From Melieria omissa (Eukaryota > Arthropoda > Insecta > Diptera > Ulidiidae): 64,000 bases of DNA. The stretch is taken from NCBI GenBank assembly GCA_963971225.1, contig OZ020267.1:2480001-2544000 (forward strand), given 5' to 3'. The translations under genes and the position numbers were made by a program. Of the stretch, positions 13,401-28,400 are shown in pieces; within the stretch, counting starts at the first letter, position 1, and every line of letters starts with the position of its first letter. The notes below the pieces were generated by a model. The model ran no database searches. It was not told where the DNA came from and saw only the letters and a program-made list of their open reading frames with translations.

Positions 13401-16400
13401 ACAACAAACACTAATTAATACGCTTTTGCTTGTCTTTAATCATCACAGCATGAATCCCTCCTAATTACCCTTTCGGCCCTGCACCGGCGCATGCCACAAA
13501 ATTGGCAAATGCCAAAGGCAGACAAAAATACGGCTTAGCTACACAACGACTGGCGAAGAGGCGAGACGCCAAAACGGGCCACATTTGTTGTGGCAAATTT
13601 GCAGGAATGGCGCCGTCACATTGACTTTGTCCTAAGCAGCCAAGCAAAACATGTAAATTCCATATGTCTGCAAATGTGTGTGTGTGTGTGTGTGTGTGCT
13701 TGAGTAATTCGCCATTCAGCGAACGCTCGAACACTCGTACGCATTTTGGAAGTGTGCTTTGTTGTTTCGTGCTTATTTAGAATTTATGCTCGCGTTGAAA
13801 ATCGCTTGAATTATTCTCAAATAAAGTTAAGCAAGCGCACGCAGCTTTTTGCAGCCAAACAAAGGCAACGGCAACGGCAATTTTAATGATGCTGGCTGCA
13901 GCTGCTCCGACACAGTAGGCGCCCGGCCACTCAGCCCGCTTTGGCACTTCAAAAGCTGACGGAATTTTCCGTAATGAAGATCACAGCACGCCGGCAAAGT
14001 CAATTAGCCACAGCAGCCAGGATTTATCCATATGCCATTATTATTTACATACCGAACAGCTGTCGCAGCGCGGAGACAGGACACGCGTTAAAAGTGCAAC
14101 GAGGCAAAAACGGAATACTTAATTTTCCATAAGCCAAAGCAAGTTAAAAATAACCGGAAGCAGCGTGTCTATTTATCTATTTACTATAAATAAATGTCTG
14201 CAAATGTGATCGGCTGGCAGGACGCAGTTGCTAGAAACTTCTTTTCCTATCAATAATGTAATTTAATGTAGCATGAACTCCAGGAAATCAAGCAGGAAAT
14301 ACTTTATTCTATTTATAAATATTTGATTTTGCTACAAAGTGCTTGCTTAGATGTTTGTTTGAAATCTCAAATAGTAAAACTGGACACATAACTGTCTCTC
14401 AAGAGTCCACATTACAAGTGAACTAGTTGAATTTAGCTACAATTTTACCATATAAATTTAATGGATTTAATGACATTGGTTCATCCTTTGCTCTGTTTTT
14501 GAATCACTCCTTGTTTGATGGACCTTTTCACTTTCGTTCGTTTCTACATTCATCTCATCTTAATTCCTTCACTGCTATTTCGCTACCCTTTCCTATTTCT
14601 ATCCTTTGTTTCGTCTTTACTTTCATACTCTCGTTTAGTCTTTCAACCTCCACTGTTTCTTCTGCTTTCTTACTACTTTTGATGGTATCATCTTACATTC
14701 TCTTTGTTCCACCCATTCTTTCATCTATTTTTCCATTCATCAATCCATCCTTTGTTTCATCCTACTTTCCATCCTTCATTCTATTCTCCGTTCTCTTCTT
14801 CCTTCCATCTTTCCTTGAATCCTTCCTTCCTTTAGATCATCCTTCGATCCATTTATGCTTTTATCCTTCCTTCCATCTTTCATTCCATCCCTCCTTCCAT
14901 CCTTTCTTTTATTCATCCTTTCTTTCATCCTTCCTTTCATTCTTTCTTGAACTCTTCCTTCCTTCTTTTCGTTCAATCTTTTAGATCATCCTTTCTTCCA
15001 TACTTGCTTCAATCCTTCCTTCCATTTTTCATTGCATCTCTCTTTCCATTCTTCCTTTCATCCTATCATCTTACATTCTCTTTGTTCCACCCATTCTTCC
15101 ATCCATTTTTTCATTCATCTATCCATCCTTTCTTTCATCCTACCTTCCATCCTTCATTCTATTCTCTCTTCTATTCTTCCTTCTATCCTTCTTTGAATCC
15201 TTCCTTCCTTTAGATCATCCTTCGTTCCATTTTTGCTTCCATCCTTCCTTCCATCTTTCATTCGATCCCTCCTTCCATCCTTTCTTTTATTCATCCTTTC
15301 TTTCATCCTTCCTTTCATTCTTTCTTGAACTCTTCCTTCCTCCTTTTCGTTCATTCTTTTAGATCATCCTTTTTTTCATTCTTGCTTCCATCGTTCCTTC
15401 CATCTTTCATTGCATCTCTCTTCCCATTCTTCCTTTCATCCTATCATCTTACATTCTCTTTGTTCCACCCATTCTTCCATCCATTTTTCCATTCATCTAT
15501 CCATCCTTCCTTTCATCCTACCTTCCATCCTTCATTCTATTCTCCCTTCTATTCTTCCTTCTATCCTTCCTTGATTAATTCCTTCCATTAGATCATCCTT
15601 CGTTCCATTCTTGCTTCCATCCTTCATCCATCTTTCATTCCATCCCTCCTTCCATCCTTTCTTTCGTCCTTCCTTTCATTCTTTCTTAAACTCTTGCTTC
15701 ATTCTTTTCGTTCATTCTTTTAGATAATCCTTTCTTCCATTCTTGCTTTCATCCTTCCTTCCATTTTTCATTGCATCTCTCTTTCCATTCTTTCTTTCAT
15801 CCTTTCTTTCCTTCCTTCCTTTCGTTCATTCTTTCTTCCATCCTTCCTTGAATCCTTTCTTCCTTTCATCCATCCCACCTTCTATTCCATTCCATTCCAT
15901 TTCATTCCATTCCATTCCATTCCATTCTCCCTTCCATCCATCCTCTCATCCTTCATTACATCCCTCCTTCCCTCTTGAGTCCTTCCTTCCTTCCGTTCAG
16001 ACTTTCCTGAGTCATTCCTTCCTTTCGTTCAACCGTACTTTCTTCTTTCCCTCCATAAATCCTTTCTTCCATCCTTCCTTCCATACTTCCCTCCATAGTT
16101 GCCACCATTCTTTTGCGTTCTTTCTTTTATCCTTCTTTATTTGTAACCCTTCATCCTAACCTTTTACTTAGTTTCCTTCTTTTTTCCACTTTTCTGTGTT
16201 TCATTTATATATTCAGTTCTTTTTAATCCAACTTCTAAACTTTTCCCTTTTTTCTTTCTTCCCTCCTTCCCTATCCATCGCTCCTTCCCCTCCATCCTTG
16301 TTCATTCTTCTTTTTGTCCATCCTTCCTTTATTTCTTCCTACCTGTTTTTGTGCTTTTCCTTTCACCTTCCTTCTATCTGTACTTTTATCCTTATCACTT

Positions 16401-19400
16401 TAAATTCTCGCTTTCTTAATATCCTTTAACAATTTCTTTTTTAACAATATTTCATTCACGTCAGTCTTCGATCCTTGTTGCTTTCTTTGGGTTCGTATTT
16501 TTTCACCATTTATGTTCATTTGAATTTTCACTTAACTTTTTTTACATTTCAGTCCATCTATAAGTTTCTCTATTGCACCTTTATATCTTTCATTTCCTTT
16601 ACTTTCCTCTCCTTTTTCCTTCACAACTTTATTCTTTACGTCAGTCGCTTTCAACTTTAACTGTCTGCAATTTTTCCTCTCATGTCTTCGTTCGTTCCTT
16701 GTTTGTGTCCCATTTTGTTTTCGTTCCATACTTCCATTAGTTCCCCTTTCATATTAATATTTTTTAGTTATACTGTCCTTTCGCCTTTAACTTCTTTTTC
16801 TTGAACAACATTCCTTACTTCCACTTCTCTCAAGAAACAAACAACTAAGCAACTTCTTCATCTTTATTAAAATTAATTTTTTAACACCAATTCTTCAACA
16901 TTTCTTACTCACTCTCGTTGGTTTTTATTGAGTTTTTATCAGTTTCTTCGCTTTAATTTATTTATTTAATTTCTTGCCCCTTTATTCTCCCACTTTCTCG
17001 ATTACGATTGTTTTTTGATCTTTGATTAAATTTTACTTTCATCCTTTTCAACTTTATTTCTTCACTCATTTCTTCGTTCCCCCCCACATTCCACTCGCCC
17101 AACTTTTATTTAGTCCTTTGCAGATTATTCGATTTTTTTTCTCCCTCCTCCTTGCTGACATTCTCGTATGTATACGTCGTCGGCGACTGTTTCTTCAAGG
17201 CCGCTCACCCGCCGACGTGCTTCTGCTATTTTCATGTTGCTACTTTAATTTTTACTCATTTTTCCATCAACTCTCGATTAGCAAAAACAACTCATTTCTC
17301 ATTTGTCTGCCGCGCACAGCCAACCAACCAGCCAACCATTCCGCAGGGACGGGGAACACCAACAACCAACCAATGCTCGAATATTACATGAAGAAAAGTG
17401 TTAAAAGAAAAGAAGCGAGCGACGAAAAATTACATGTGAGGTCAGCTGGTTAAGAATGTGCAAATGAAATGTCATTTGTCAACTGTCAAGCGACGGGGCG
17501 GGGAGCGGCGGCGGCGGCACCAGCTTAAGACACAAGCGGAATAATAATTTTTGGCAGCATTGCAGTGAGCAACGAGCGCGCACGGCTAAAGCAAAACTTG
17601 TAGTTGAAGAATCGGGGGGAAGTGGGCGAGTGGCAAAATTTCATTGTTCCAATGCGACTGCTCGCTTTTAATTTTCCCAGCGACGTCAAAAATTATTCCG
17701 CCACTCACACTAGCGGCAATAAATCACCGCCGAATGAGCAGCGCGGCGCGAAGGATGCGAGAGGAGCGCAAAACATATGAAACCCAAGCAGAAACACATA
17801 AGCCGTGCGGGCGCGCTGGCTGTCGGCTGCTTTATGATGCTCATCATAGCTTTTGATGTTGTTAAATCACAAAAAGATTGTCCCGTCGCGCTAAGATGGG
17901 CGCAAATGTGTGGGGCGTACGCGGCGGGCGGGCCGGCGGCCGCACAAAGACCGTCAAAGGACTCGTTCTGACGTGGCAAATGGGGCGTCGAATGAAGGCC
18001 AACGGCCAACATTGTTTGCATTCATTTCATGCCGCTTCAGGTTAAAGTTTTTGTTGCTGTATTGTTGTTGGTTATCGCACACCGTTACGCCCAGCGACAG
18101 GACATTGCCGACGCTTTAAATAATTTTGCTGCTGTTTTTTTTCGTACGGCACTGTCTTTGCGGCATTTTTTGGCAATGACATTTTTCCTTTGCCTTTGTG
18201 TACAATAACAACAACAAACACGCAGCACCGCCCCGAAATTGCCCCAAATGTGTGGCATATGACATGGTAACTTTGTTGTTCGCTGCAAATTGCCGAAGGG
18301 TAAAGGCTCGGCCCCCGAATAATGTAGGTTAGTGTGGCTGCAAGAAAGTGGGGTGCGGGGTGGAAACTAAAACTGAGACGAGCAAAAAAATTTGCATAAT
18401 TTATTTCGACAGTATGGGGACACATTACATTTGATTCCTTCATATCAGCTCTACGCATTCTTCTTCTCATTCTTCTTCTTGTCTCTGTTGCTGCTGCTGC
18501 TGGGTCCACTTTGCAGCGATTATTACGGCCGAAAGTTGTCGCAGACGGCCGCTTGCTGCGTCTACTTTATCATTGGCGGCATTTTGTGTTCGCTGCGTTC
18601 TCTTCGTTATGTTTTCATGTGGACTTTTTATTCTGTTGCGCATCTTTCAGGCCCGGCCGTGCATGTAGACATGAAAGTTTTGTGTTTGATGCGACGCAAT
18701 AATACAAAACCACATGCAAATTTGTCAACAGGCAACAGGGCTGAGATTAGAAAAGATTGCGGTGGGCAGCTGCGGCTGGAGGGAGGTAGGCAGTGCACTG
18801 ATATACGTCAACTTTTTTGGGGTAACTGTTGTTGTCAATCGGGCACAACGCACTCTTTTAATAAGATTGAATTGAGAAGGGAAGGACAACAACGAAATTT
18901 GTGGTTGTGTGATATCAAAAATTAAATCGTTGGCAGCCTGAAGAACTTCAATATTTATTGATAAAAATTTCAACTGTTAGTGTAGACAGGACATGAATAT
19001 AGTTTCTTTCATACTGACAGTTGCTTTTGTATAAAAATTATTACGTAACTATTAATAAAAAATTTAAAAATTTCACCAGCTCTGGTCTCTAGATCAACTA
19101 GATTTGTAAGGCCTTTGGCTTTTTTGGATAAATAGAAAACTTGCATTCATTATTTTGAAAATCGTCCAAAGCTTTTATTCTGCTTTTTCCTACAACAAAG
19201 TTCAGATCTTTAGCATTCTGCCCATAAAAATGTCCCCGTTTACTTGAATTGCACTTTTGAAAATATCAAGTAAATAAATTTCTTGCAATTTTCTTACGGC
19301 CGCATCAAAGTCACCTTCAAGCCAGTGTTGCAGCGTCAAGTTGACCTCTAATAAAAACGTCAACATAAAAGCAACGAACCCGACAGATAACAGTCGTGGC

Positions 19401-22400
19401 ATAGTTTTCCGGCTAAGCGTTGTTGTTGTTACGTCAGTTGCCAGAGCGCAATGCTGTCACTGTCTCTCCCGGGAATTATGCGAAATTGCGAAAATCCAAC
19501 AACACACAAAATGATGCCCGTCCCACGCGACCACCGAGTGGGGGGAAACATGAAACTCGCTCAAAATCGGCCCGAGCCGTATTTATTTGCGCACTTTTGT
19601 GCACAACCCACGCACATTCCAACAACAACAACAATAACCACAGCAACAGTAACATCTTTGTTGCACAGTAACAAAATGTCGTTTGGCAACAGCGCCCGGC
19701 CGGAGACAGAAAAAAGCTGCCAAATTATTGCATGTACACCCTATAAAAATTTATGAGGCGTTTAATAAGGTTTTCGCGCCACATACCATCGCCAACAACA
19801 ACAACAACAACAGCAGCAATAATATTATAAAAGCAGAGCAGAGACCGAGTCGAGGTGGGCAACATTGAAAGTGTTGCCATAAATTCATTTAAAAGCGATG
19901 GGGACAAACGTTTGTTTTATGTGCGCTTTGTGCAGCGCCAAATTGTGTCCCCGATACGGCGAGCAGAGCCACCCACCACACCCGGGCGCAGGGCCAAGGC
20001 GCAGCCCAGTGGGCCGCGTGCACAAATGAATGGGATACGTAATCGGTGGTCGATTGGCTGACGGACGCTGGTGGAATGCTTAAAGTTTAATGCTTTAAGT
20101 TTTTCCAGCACCGAAACACCGAAAACCAAAGCACTTCAAGGTTAACTAAGCCAACTTTCTAGGCGTCGACAATGACGCAAGCCGTCGCAGCGAGCTAAGC
20201 CAACCTCGACGCTGCTTAAATATGCATTTAATTGACACTCCAATTAGCAGCCAACAACAGCCGCCACCGGACTGCCGCGTCCACCCACGCGCGCCGAGCC
20301 TCCGACAAAAGTGGACAAAGTGCCAATGACTGCTTGAGCCAATTTGAATTTCATTAAGCTCGGCTCCCTGGTGTGCAATTATGCAAAAGTTTCCTACTCC
20401 ACAGTCCCCACTCGGCGCTCGTCTGTGACAATTTTTGTGCAATAGTTGGACGTTCGCAGCTCACTGTCGACGGTCAGAGCGGCCCAACGCGGTGGTCAGG
20501 TGAAGATTTCATTCAATTTTGCACATTCGCTCGGCGTTAGTTTGCCGAAAACGAGAAGGAAGGCAAACTAGAGGACTGTGAGAAAGTTGGGTTTTTGTTT
20601 TTCACCGAATGGAAACAATTTAATAAAATATAGAGTAGCGGTGTTTACTACAAACTAGGTTACCTGAATTAAAAATAATTAAATTAAATTCAAGTTTCAT
20701 TACAAATCTAACAAAATTTCACACTCAATTAGGATTAGGATTACAAATAATTTTTAAAATAGTGAAGTGTGTATTATTTCGCTTTAGAAATGAAAAATTT
20801 TATATCTTTAAAACTTTGTTTATGTTTGAGGTGCCCTGTGATTTTTGGAAGATTCTTTAATTTTGTATTTTTAGTATCATAAAATCTTGTTCAAAGTGAA
20901 ATAAATCATTCAAATTGGTTAAGCAATTCACGGAACAGCTTCACTACAAATTTGTGTGCCATGTTAAAAATAAACATTGGGAATACAGAACAAATGTGGT
21001 TCGGTTTTTTTCAGTGCACTTTTTAAAGATTTGTGCAAATCAATTGTTCGATTCCGTTGTTCATTAACTTCACTACAACATTTACAAATAGGCTATAAAT
21101 TTTGTAGAAAACCATCAGTTTTGTATGGCAACTGCCCTAAGGGTTGAAGATGGGTTGGGTATGTTCGAATGAAATATTCAGAAGGACAAACAAATGCAAG
21201 TTCTTACATACATTTCCGGTACATGACGTGAGGAGGTTTAGTGTGTTAAAGTCTCACACTGACGGGGTAAGGCTTTCGATGCTTCCTTCTCGTTAAATAT
21301 AAAAAAAACATACGTTTGACTCATTTGAAGCCAATTTCAATGCCCTTTTTTCATGGGAGCCCCATAAGGGGGTTGGAAATGGGGGATGACTGTGTTCGAT
21401 AGAAAAAGAAGAGAAAATTAGTCATTTCAGTCACATATTTTAACCCTCTAAGAGCAACTTTTGTACAACTTTAAAGCAATTTGTTGATTTTTCTTAAACT
21501 TTTTCAACCCCTTATTTACTCTCCAATTTTTGGACTCATTTTCATCACACTTTATAGTCCAAAGCATTTAAAATTATTGTCTGGAGCTCCTAATCCATTC
21601 TTTTTAGCTCCTAAAATCTATTACTAAGAATCTTCTTAAAGCATCAAATCCTGTCTACTACAAATCTAAAGTTCATCAAAGCGCCATTGATTGTATGATG
21701 TTGATTTCCAGCTACGAGTAAACCCAAACAACAGTTTAAACTGTATTTATACAAATATTTCTAGAAAAGACTTTCTAGAGTTTTGACTTTATGGGTCTCA
21801 GTAAACAATAGAAAACAATTTTCTTTAGACAAATTTGGCAAACAAAAATATGTGAGTTAAAAAGCAAATTCAAAGCTCATAGCAAAAGTCAAAGACGCGC
21901 TAAGCAAACAATTTTAAATCCTTTAAAAATTAAATTGATTTATACATTTTTAAAGTAAAGTTTAAAGAAGTTAGTATCAGTTTCTATTCTCAACTAAATC
22001 TATAATAAAAGCCTAAAGATTATTTTCTATTGGTTTAAAAAATTATTCATAAAGTCACAAGCCATCGCTTCTTTAGTCCCAATGACCAACGAATATGATC
22101 ATCGCAAAAACAAAATTCATACTTTTGAATGAAAATTTTTAAAACAAACACCAAACAATGTTGAGAATCCTTATCATAAATATTTGCAATAACTATTTAT
22201 GAAACATTTGTAGTTAACTTGGATTAAATTGTCAACACATGAAATCCCTTTCAGCTTAACTTCAAAACCACGAATGGTTCCACTCAGTTTGTTACTCTTT
22301 GCTGCAGCAATTTGCAGTACGCATTCATTGCCTAATTAAACAGCCCGAGTTTCGCTTTAGTTGTTGTTAAATAATGTCTATACTGTCATTTTGCGTGCCA

Positions 22401-25400
22401 TTTTCTATCCAATTATGTCAAAGTTCTGAGAAAATATGCCACAACCTACTTGCAAGGACCTCATTTTCCTGCTGCCACTCGTTTCTCTAATTTCGCAGTC
22501 AGCCAACTTTGAGACGTATTGTTTACAAGATAATTCGCCATTATAAATAGCTGAAACCGTAAATGACAACATTGCAAAACTTTGCTTAACCCTCCCTCCA
22601 CCGCCGCGTGCCCAATCTACCAGTAATTGGCCACGCTGGGGATGGCTGGCAACGACCGTAACTGGGGGCAATTGAATTTTGTGCGCCGACATTTTCGTTG
22701 CGAAATTCCAGTGAACTGACATTGATTAGTTTATTTAAAAAGTTAACCACATTAACACGTAACTAATGCAGAGCCGCTTTGCCGCCGCAAACCGCCGCCC
22801 GTGTTGGGTCCTGCCGTATGCAGCAACAACATCGAATGGCGCAGAATGTAATCAATAAGGCCAACCGCACACTGTGTCAACTGCGCCAATGAATAACTAA
22901 TTTCACATTTAATGCGCCCGACCCGCTTCACCGTCACCGTCACCCGCTCGCTCGCATCTCTTCCATTCAGTTTGCTATTAGTGTTCGTGCTAAAAGCCAA
23001 TGCAAACCGAATTATGTGCACAGTTCGGTAACAGCCAGCAACAGTAGCAATAACAATGGCAATAACAATAACAACAACAACAACAACAAAGTCAATGGCA
23101 TATAGTGGCGAAAAGCAAGTTTCATGCCACTTTCATCTTCAGGCCATTAAAATGTGACACTTTCCTATAATGCCGCACACACACACAGAGGCAGGCAAAC
23201 TTGCGCACACATACACATGCACACGCACGCATTAAACTGCCATAAAATATTTTCAACTTTCGACGACAATGGAATGCAGTCGTCGACAGTTGCGAGCAAC
23301 TCTGAGCGAAGGCGCAGACGGAGCAGGAGTTGAAAGACGTCCAAGGACGTAACAAGCACAACTGACGCACAGATAGTGAAGTAAGCAGTAAAAGCAAAAA
23401 AGCATCACCACTACAACCACAGCAACAACTATGCCTGACAAAGTCTAAGAAATTAATGAGTTCTTAATAAAGCCCCAACTATGAACGAGTCATTTAAGGA
23501 CAAAACACAACCGAACAGATACATACAAACGCAGAGACACATACACACATACTCGTACAATGCATTACACTGAAAGCAAACAGTGAGACTGCAGATGGGC
23601 ACAAACGTGTGCAATACTGTGTCGTCAATGCTTTAACAACAAAAACAACAACGAACGCACGCAGTAACAACTCTAATAGTGACTGTCTAACGAAATGACT
23701 TCAATTACATCCAATGAGAGAAACAACAACTGCGCTTTTACGAGCAGTGTTGCTCGTTGTTCGACACGGCTGACCTTTGTCCTTCACCGCTTTGGCTCAA
23801 CGCTTTCAAGTTGCACAAAGACGAGATTTTTCACAGCTGAATTGAGAAATGTTTAGCATAAAATATTTGTTTTATTCAAATATAAAATTTTGCATTTCTC
23901 TATAAGAAACGTAACGCAAAAACGTTCATAAGCACGAAATGATGTAAGAAGTAATAGGAACTATGAGTACTCAGCACAAATGGTTTATTTCTATACACAA
24001 CACAGGGTTGCCAGGTTGCATTTCCTCATTAATGGAGCTTGCAGAGATGTGCTATGAAAACCAAAAACCAATCACATGAATCTATAATCGAAATTCAAAT
24101 CTACGCCACAAAGCAGGAGATGAAAAATCGATTTTTCTATTTTCATTTCCCACGTAATGGAATCGTGCAAGCAACCAACGTTTGAAGACAAAAGTTGGTG
24201 GTAGAAATATATTTAGCAAAAAACTCAAAATTGTTCAGCAGAAAAATATAAAAATCGAAAATTTATGTTAAATGGCAAATTTAAAATCAAAGAGGAAGTC
24301 GAAAATCGATCCCGTAAAAGGAAACAATTTGTTCGGTGACAAACGTGGTTGGCAAATATCAACTTTAATTTAACCCTTTCAGTCACAATGTCCAATATAT
24401 TGGACTACAGCCCATACAATTCATACAGAACGGGTTTATTTTCATGTCGGAAAGGGTTACAAAATTTTAAAGAGCTCAAAATTGATTATAAGAACTTTAA
24501 ACATTTTAAAAAAATTCATTGAAATTGGAAATTGCCGCCGAAATAAAAGAAAACAATCATTCGGTAACAAACGTGGTTGGCAAATATCAACTTTTAATTG
24601 ATCTTAAGAGTTGAAAATCGATTATAAAAACTTTAAATATTTTAGAAAGATTCATTAAAATCGAAAATTGCCGCCATTTATTATTTAATATAGATTTGAA
24701 TCGGTTTAATTATTTCCAATTTATAGTCAAAGTGAAAATCCATTAAAAAATCCTTATGAAGGATGTAATGGAATCAATTGAATGTTAAAACTCGTTGGCT
24801 ACAACGAATTTTTGTGTCATCTAAAGACAAATCTATTATAAAATCTATTATAAAATCTATTATAAAAAAATTGAAATCCATAAAAATGTATCAAGTCTTA
24901 GTAGAATTGCAACACGCCTACAAATAATGTTCAGATCTTGCAAGCCACTCCTTTCACTAATCTAACATAAGCAACTAAAAAAAAGCAACAAAAATCCATG
25001 CGAGCTACATTAAGCACAGCCATTAAGATCAATCGAGCACAACAATGCGCACGCAAATAAAATTATATAAAGAAACCATACGACAGCTACAACAACAAGC
25101 AGCAAGAAGTATTTAGGGGAGAACAACAGCCGCGAATGCAAAGATGTGAGTGCGTCGAAAAGAAGTTAACGACTAACATAATTTGTTAAAAGTTTTTCTG
25201 CCATATTAGAGGCTGAAGTAGCTCGCTGGCGCAGACTGGATCTCAGAAAAAAAGTGCATTCGCACAAAAACTGAAACAAAAGCAGAACAGCAGCAAGAAA
25301 AAAGAGTTTAACGCCGCGGCAGGCAAACTTAAAGTCGTAGCAGCAGCCGTGTGTCGAGGGGAGGGAAACGTGTCGTAGGAGTGGCGGGCAGCATGTGAAG

Positions 25401-28400
25401 GTTTTGAGGCGCAAATGCTCTAAGCATGTCAAGTCGCAAGCGCTGCGTACAAGAAGTTGCGTGCCAAGCAAATCTGTGTTAGTGCGTGCGTGCGTGTGTA
25501 TGTGTGTGTGTGGCAGGCCTAGAGATTACGCGCATTGCTCTCCATGTATTGTTGCTGATGAAAAATCGATTGTTGTTAATGTTTGTTTAAATATTGCACA
25601 AGAATGTTGGCAAAGTTCACGAAGCCGAACCGGGCGCCCAATCAAGCAGGCGACTGTCAAGCAGAGGCATGTTCTCGCTTGAAGGTTGTCGCGTCCTCTG
25701 GTGGGGATACAAACTTGTTATATGCGTTTTTTTAATATATTTTCCCTTGAAATTTATGGCATGTTGCAATTATTTTCATTCCTCGTTGATATTTTTTTTC
25801 TCATTTTGTAGCCAAAAGCAAAGTGGCATTCTTGCTTTTAAGTCATTGTTGTTGTTGCTATGAGTTTTATTTTATTTGTGCGTGTCAGTTCAATGTGTCA
25901 AGTTTTGAATTTTTCGGGAGCACAGGAATTTTTGCATATTGAAATTTTTCATTGGAAAACATAGACAAAAAAGTTGCTCGCAACGATGCTTCGGCTGTGA
26001 GTTTAAACGTTAATGCACGTTGAATGTAAACAATTTGCAATTCGCTAAAATCAGACGGGATAAGGATTAAGGGAAAGGACATTAAAGGATTTTGTTTTCT
26101 TTTTGGGGAATGTTAAAAACTTTTGTAACATAATTCTTATTCCATTATTTCTCAAGCGGAATGACATTAGGGGCTGTTTTGTAAGAAATGTATGATTTAT
26201 TTATATTTTGTTGTCATTATTCCTTCTTCTTAAGCGAAATGATGTTAAACGAGTTTTGTATGAGGAATGTGAATTTTTAATGTCATAATTAATAATCAAT
26301 CTAACCAATCTAACCAATTAATTCTGAAGCGGATGGACCTAAAAGTTGTTTATAGAATGTGTACTTTTTTGTGTTTCTTGTTATAATTATACTTAATTAT
26401 TACTTAATCAATAAATTCTTAGTCCAATTAATCACAATTAATTCCTTATCAATTAAATCATAAACAAAATGTTGATAAAGCTTTTTTGGGTGAGCTACTG
26501 TTAGTTTTATTGAAATATTTGGCAGAATTTTTTGTTGAATGTATATTTTTTTGTATTTTCTGTTATAATAATTAATACTTAATCCATAAATTCCTAGTCC
26601 GTCCCATCACAATTAATTTCTTATCAAGTAATTATTAAACAAAATGTTGATAAATATTTTTTTTTGGATGAGTACTGTAAGGTTTATTATAATATTTCAT
26701 TATCATGAGTTTTAATCGATTAATTTTTGGTGAATTAATTTTGAATTATTTAATTAATTTAATAACTAGCAATTATTCAACTTAATTAATTAAATCCATT
26801 AATCTATTAATTCTCAATGGAAAAATATAAAATATTTTTATTCTATTGTTTTATTTAAATTATTGTTAGGATAATAAATATTTAATCAATTAATTCTTAA
26901 TCAAATAATTCTTGAACTGAAATAACAATAATGAATTATTTTATGAAGAACAATGACATTTTGTTCAAGTCTTTGTTATTGTAATTAATTCTAAGTCAAT
27001 TATTTTTAATCAATTAATTAATTAAATAAATAAAAATTAATCAATTACATCAACTAATTCTTAATCTATTCATTTTAAATTAAACTGTTGTATTTGTCAT
27101 GCCTTTTGACGTTATATTTAGGTTTATGTAATCGAAATTTATTCTAAATCAATTAATTCTTATTCAGTTAGATCTTAGTCAAATAATTCTTAAACTTAAA
27201 CCACAATAATGAATTATTTTATGAAGAATGATGGCATTTTGTTCAAGTCTTTGTTATCATAATTAATTCTTAGTCAATTATTTTTAATCAAATAATTAGT
27301 TAAATAATTAATTAAATAATTAATAAGTAATCAATTTCATCAACTAATTTTAATGTATTAATTTATAAATGAAATTATTTTATTTTTGAAGCCTTTTGAC
27401 GTTATATTTAGGTTATCGTAATCGAAATTGATTCTTAATCAATTAATTTTTATTAATTGTAGTTCTTAATCAAATAATTCTTAAACTTAAACCACAATAA
27501 TGAATTATTTTATGAAGAATGTTCACAATTTGTTATCATAATTAATTCTTAGTCAATTATTTTTAATCAATTAATTAATTAACTAATAAATAATTCATCA
27601 ATTTCATGAATTAATTCCAAATCTATTCATTTTATTGTAAAATTAAATTATTTTGTTTGTGAAGCCTTTTGACGTTATATTTAGGTTTTCGTAATCGAAA
27701 TTGATTCTTAACCAATTAATGTTTATTCAGTCAGTTCTTAATCAAATAATTCTTAAACTTTAACCACAATAATGAATTATTTTATGAAGAATGATGATTT
27801 TTTATTTAAAATTTTGTTATCACAATCAATTCTTAATCAAATAATTTAAATCAAATAGTTCATTTAATAATAAATAAATAATCAATTTAATCAATTCACT
27901 CAAAACTATTCATTTTGTAAAGAAATTATGTGAAATGATTTTGTTGTGAAGATTTTTGATGTTGTAATTAGAGTTTTGGAATCGTAATTGATTTTTAATC
28001 AAATAATTCTTCACCAAATAAATCCAATAAAATGCATTTTTTATTTATTCATTTATTTATTTATTCATTTATTTATTTAGTTAGTAATTAAGAAATTGAA
28101 TACAATTCGTACAGATTTCAACGAAATTTAAACAAATTCATTATTGTCATAAATTATTTTATGAAGAATGATGATTTTTATATAAATGTTTGTTCTCATA
28201 ATCACTTCTTAATCAAATATTTGTAATCAAATGTTGAATTTTGTAATTAATAGATTTTATCAGTTAATTTTTAGTCGAATCATTCTAAAATAAAATTATA
28301 TGAAATGAGATTATTTGTGAAGATTTCTGACGATTTATTTAGGTTTTCTTATTTTTTTAATTTTAATTCTTTCACTACCACTCCACTGTCCTGAATGCAT

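Noticed and set aside
14427..15591. Several long open frames on both strands (Phe/Ser-rich on +, Lys/Glu/Arg-rich on -)
   Set aside because: They arise from the pyrimidine-rich tandem repeat and recur at exactly the 378-bp period.
18392..18925. 177-codon frame with hydrophobic segments and a GPLCSDYYGRK stretch recalling the transporter motif G-x-L-x-D-x-x-G-R-K
   Set aside because: The spacing has one residue too many, the hydrophobic start comes from CTT/CTG runs, and the rest of a transporter is absent.
24829..24867. Possible CRISPR-like spaced repeat
   Set aside because: The units are directly adjacent without spacers and the genome is eukaryotic.
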